Below, one piece after another: positions 61,422-64,000 of a DNA stretch of 64,000 nucleotides (positions are counted from its first letter, which is position 1; each line of letters opens with the position of its first letter). The DNA lies in contig NZ_RKLR01000003.1 of NCBI RefSeq assembly GCF_019599465.1, forward strand, positions 496,001 through 560,000, written 5' to 3'. Under the pieces are notes generated by a model, which saw nothing but the letters and a program-made list of their open reading frames with translations, was not told where the DNA came from and did not search any database. Both the position numbers and the translations under genes were made by a program. The stretch is from Haloarcula rubra (GTDB lineage: Archaea > Halobacteriota > Halobacteria > Halobacteriales > Haloarculaceae).

Positions 61422-62813
61422 TCACTCGTCGTCTAGCGCGTCAGAGAGTGGGTCGCTGTCCGAATCAACGTCGAACCCAGTGACGCCTTCGTCGGCTAGC
61501 GTCGCGTCGTCGTCTTCGTCGTCTAACTCGTCGGTGGTCGACTCCGCTGTCCCCTCGTCGTCCTCGACGACACGCGTCTCCCGGGACTCGATACTCCCGA
61601 ACAAGTCCTCGTCGCTCTCCTCGGTTCCCGTGTCACCGAAGAGGTCGTCGGCGGTCCGTGGTCCGTCGGCGTCGGTCCTGTCACCGTGCTCGTCCGGTCC
61701 GGTCTCGGAATCTTCGTCCCAGTCGGTCTGTGCCTCGGTCGTGGACTGGTCGTCGGCCGCCATCGACTCGGCCGCGTCCGACTGGTCGTCGTCCGACGAG
61801 GCGGGCTGTGGCCCCTGAAACTCCGACGGGTCCGGGGGCGACCACTCCTGCGGTTCGGTCGCCGGTGCGTCGTCGCCGGTCTGTCGGTCCGAAGCCGTAG
61901 AGTCCGTCGCCTCGGCGTCGTCCGCCGGACCGCCGAAGATGTCGGCCCCGTCTGGCGACGACTCCTCGGCCGGGGGACTGTGGGCCGCCGGTTCGGGCTC
62001 GCTCACCGTCTCGGACGAGTCGTCGGCGGCCTCGGTCGGGGGCTGGGTGTCCGCGTCGTCTGCCGGCCCGCCGAAGATTTCGTCGGGTGACGCCGACGAG
62101 TCGTCCCCCTCGGTCTCCGAACTGGGCGCTGGTTCCGCCGCCGGTTCGGGCACGGACTCGTCCTCGCGTTCGGGGCGCTCTTCCGCCGGGTCGTCGGCCG
62201 CGATAAGGTCCGCGTCGTCCCGACCCGTGTCGTCCTCGGCAGGCGTCGCCGTCTCCGCTACGTCCTCGGACGGCGACGCCTCGGCGACTGCGTCGGTCTC
62301 GGCCGCCTCGCCGTCGGGGTCCGTCTCGGCCGACGTGGCCGTCTCTGCCGTCGGTTCGAGCGGGTCGCCGTCCGTCGTCTCGTCGGACTCTCCGTCCGCC
62401 GTCTCGGTCCGGCCTTCGTCGGGAGATTCCGCGGTCGCACCGGCGGCCGCTACGCCAGCGGCCGCCCCGTCCTCGCCCGCCTCTCGGGACTCGCTGTCGG
62501 GTGCCGCTGATTGGGCCGGCACGGTCCCGTCGTCCGTCTTCGCGACGGCCGCGGCCGTCCCGACCATCGTCGCGTCGGCGACGAGTTTGTGCAGGAGTCC
62601 GAACACGCCCGAGAGCGTGAGCAGGACCCCGATGGCGGCGACGGCGACGCCGAGCATGGCTCGGTTCGTCGTGACGGAGGGCGACGCACTGGGCGAGGCA
62701 CCGAGGACCACGCCGATGCCGACGAACAACCCACCGACGATAGCGACGACGAGGACGTACCCGACGTACCGAGCACCGTAGCGGTAGACGTCGGGCAAGC
62801 TAACAGCAGACAT
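61422..62813 (-). CDS. two-helix membrane protein with long acidic repeat tail
   Basis: 463 residues. Two membrane helices near the N-terminus (about 17-39 and 50-72), then about 370 residues of low complexity rich in D, E, S, T, A and P. The tail has spaced copies of a short motif: DEIFGGPADDA, ADIFGGPADDA, DDLFGDTG, EDLFGSIE. Such repeated D/E-[IL]-F-G peptides look like docking sites. No family name is claimed. ATG at 62813 is preceded by a weak TATA (taacctatt) about 30 bp upstream. Confidence 0.75.
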   Translation of the reverse strand: MSAVSLPDVYRYGARYVGYVLVVAIVGGLFVGIGVVLGASPSASPSVTTNRAMLGVAVAAIGVLLTLSGVFGLLHKLVADATMVGTAAAVAKTDDGTVPAQSAAPDSESREAGEDGAAAGVAAAGATAESPDEGRTETADGESDETTDGDPLEPTAETATSAETDPDGEAAETDAVAEASPSEDVAETATPAEDDTGRDDADLIAADDPAEERPEREDESVPEPAAEPAPSSETEGDDSSASPDEIFGGPADDADTQPPTEAADDSSETVSEPEPAAHSPPAEESSPDGADIFGGPADDAEATDSTASDRQTGDDAPATEPQEWSPPDPSEFQGPQPASSDDDQSDAAESMAADDQSTTEAQTDWDEDSETGPDEHGDRTDADGPRTADDLFGDTGTEESDEDLFGSIESRETRVVEDDEGTAESTTDELDDEDDDATLADEGVTGFDVDSDSDPLSDALDDE

Positions 62814-62856
62814 GAATTTACAATCAGCAACAGCGGTCAAATAGGTTACGACGGGG

Positions 62857-63603
62857 TCACACTCGCTGTTGGGACCCGATAGTCGTCCCCGGCGCGTCTC
62901 CGTCGAGGAACGCCGACAGCGCGTCGGGACCGAACACCGAGGCGGGGCTCTCGAGTTCGAGCAGGGCACGCACTTTCGCGGCCATCCCGCCGGAGACGTC
63001 CGTTGTGTCGCTGCCGCCGAGCGCCGCCGCGACGTCCTCGAAGGCGTCGATACGGTCGATTACCTCGCCTTCCTCGTCTAACACGCCGGGTACCGTCGAG
63101 CAGACGCCGACCCGGTCGGCGTCGATGGCCGGGGCCAGTTCGACCACCAGTTCGTCGCCGCTGAGGACCGTCACCCCTTCTCCCGCGTGGGCGACGAGGT
63201 CGCCGTGCAACACCGGCACGAACCCCTCTGCGAGGAGCGTCCGCACCTGCCCGGTCGGGAGCGTGAGCGCCCCGTCGGCGTCGCGGTGGGCCGCCGAGAA
63301 GGGGTGAACCGGGACGGCGGGGACGCCGCGCTCGGTCAGCGCCGCCACGACGGCGTCGTTCAGTCGCGTCATCGCACCGTGGATGGCCTGTACGCCGGCC
63401 ACGTCGTGGGTGCCCTCGGTAGTACTGACCCCGTACTCGGCGGCGTGGTGGTGGCCGAAGCTCCCGCCGCCGTGAACCACGACGACGTCGTCGTCGCCGG
63501 CCGCGACGGCGTCCGCGGCGGCGGCGAGTGCGTCCTCGTCGACCGTCTCCGGCGTGTCCTTCTCAGTGACGACGCTCCCGCCGAGTTTGAGGACGACGGT
63601 CAT
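62857..63603 (-). CDS. isopentenyl phosphate kinase
   Basis: Amino-acid-kinase-fold enzyme making isopentenyl diphosphate in the archaeal mevalonate pathway, 248 residues. MTVVLKLGGSVVTEKD, and the substrate/catalytic loop VVVHGGGSFGHHHAAEYG with the key His; later VLSGDELVVELA and DVSGGMAAKVRALLEL (kinase Lys loop). It overlaps mvk by 4 bp (ATGA), giving the order mvk-ipk. Confidence 0.93.
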   Translation of the reverse strand: MTVVLKLGGSVVTEKDTPETVDEDALAAAADAVAAGDDDVVVVHGGGSFGHHHAAEYGVSTTEGTHDVAGVQAIHGAMTRLNDAVVAALTERGVPAVPVHPFSAAHRDADGALTLPTGQVRTLLAEGFVPVLHGDLVAHAGEGVTVLSGDELVVELAPAIDADRVGVCSTVPGVLDEEGEVIDRIDAFEDVAAALGGSDTTDVSGGMAAKVRALLELESPASVFGPDALSAFLDGDAPGTTIGSQQRV

Positions 63604-64000
63604 TCCTGCCGGACTCCGTCAGTGTCCAGTTCGGCACGGAAGACCGACTCACAGCCCGGCGTGTACTTCAGTGCGGTGAGCGCGTCCTCGGTGTCGTCCA
63701 GCGCGACGATACACCCACCGCCGCCGGCCCCGGTGAGTTTCGCGCCCATCGCCCCGGCGTCGCGGGCGGCCCAGACCATTGAGTCCAGCGACCGGGAGGA
63801 GACACCCAGCGCCGACAGCAGGCCGTGGTTGAAGTCCATCAGGTCGCCCAGCGTCTCGTAGTCGTCGGTCCCGAGCACCGACTCGCCCTCGCGGACGACG
63901 TCGCCGATGGCGCGAACCGTGTCGGCCGCGAAGTCGTACTCCTCGCGGAGACTCCTGACGCCCGCGACCAGTGTCCCGGTGTCGCCGGCGCCGCCGTCGT
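63600..64000 (-). CDS. mvk: mevalonate kinase, 3' part only
   Basis: C-terminal 133 codons of a GHMP kinase; the frame is open to the window edge. The GHMP motif 3 reads GAMGAKLTGAGGGGCIVAL (residues near 63700-63755 on the minus strand), and LMDFNHGLLSALGVSSRSLDSMVWAARDAG fits mevalonate kinases. Coupled to the kinase ipk downstream. Start lies outside the window. Confidence 0.9.
   Translation of the reverse strand, partial: DGGAGDTGTLVAGVRSLREEYDFAADTVRAIGDVVREGESVLGTDDYETLGDLMDFNHGLLSALGVSSRSLDSMVWAARDAGAMGAKLTGAGGGGCIVALDDTEDALTALKYTPGCESVFRAELDTDGVRQE

Overview
This window is a GC-rich chromosomal segment of a halophilic archaeon (class Halobacteria). Evidence: strongly acidic proteins, archaeal information-processing genes (small primase subunit, GINS, ribosomal L7Ae/S28e/L24e, archaeal GltX, RNase J, TmcA), halobacterial families such as GlpR-regulated 1-phosphofructokinase and DUF5799/DUF5785/DUF5779 proteins, and many starts lying 25-32 bp after a TATA-like box (leaderless transcripts). 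The genus cannot be fixed from the sequence alone.

Layout. 1-6.9 kb: the 3' part of priS coupled to GINS51, then TspO, an HtrA-like protease, a metal-dependent hydrolase, a hydroxyacid dehydrogenase, OsmC and small haloarchaeal proteins. 7.0-10.6 kb: a sugar module, with class I aldolase plus PfkB-type kinase facing pfkB-glpR. 10.7-20.0 kb: branched-chain amino acid synthesis, running leftward: leuA, then ilvB-ilvN-ilvC-orf83-leuC-leuD, a membrane protein and leuB. 20.1-24.9 kb: small and uncharacterised genes, a VOC protein, two hydrolase-like proteins with eroded active sites and an M24 peptidase. 25.0-30.1 kb: shikimate genes aroA and aroC, a DUF2891 protein, a uracil-DNA-glycosylase-like protein and a DUF2064-like protein. 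30.2-34.1 kb: tRNA-Ser(UGA), a tRNA-like scar, a secreted CARDB-like protein, small regulators and tRNA-Thr(UGU). 34.1-37.9 kb: an accessory stretch with frameshifted remnants, mini-genes, an OsmC protein and a low-GC copper protein. 37.9-47.0 kb: YihY, an OYE-type oxidoreductase, MsrB, glutaredoxin, the rpl7ae-rps28e-rpl24e-ndk operon, tmcA and a wHTH-GNAT fusion. 47.1-52.1 kb: a FixABCX-like electron-transfer operon with a nearby Zn-type ferredoxin. 52.2-56.0 kb: an alpha/beta hydrolase, a decayed hsp20 gene and an orphan sensor kinase. 56.0-64.0 kb: gltX, an ArsA/Get3 ATPase, and isoprenoid lipid genes (idsA, ipk, the 3' part of mvk) around rnj.

How the genes work together. The ilv/leu genes form a near-complete valine-leucine route with tight overlaps. 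The mvk-ipk pair supplies isopentenyl diphosphate and idsA extends it for archaeal lipids. The fixA-fixB-fixCX operon should move electrons from dehydrogenases or ferredoxin to the quinone pool.

The main unusual points are: an apparent frameshift separating the leaderless start of leuA from its body; a 48-bp duplication of the end of leuD; an internal repeat in the N-terminal extension of FixB; perfect palindromes over or beside promoters (18.55, 51.67 and 53.50 kb); a decayed hsp20 gene; and the accessory region after tRNA-Thr. No intact mobile element, CRISPR array or rRNA was found. No clear new defence-type system was found; the best candidate for new biology is the Fix operon with its uncharacterised, translationally coupled last gene.
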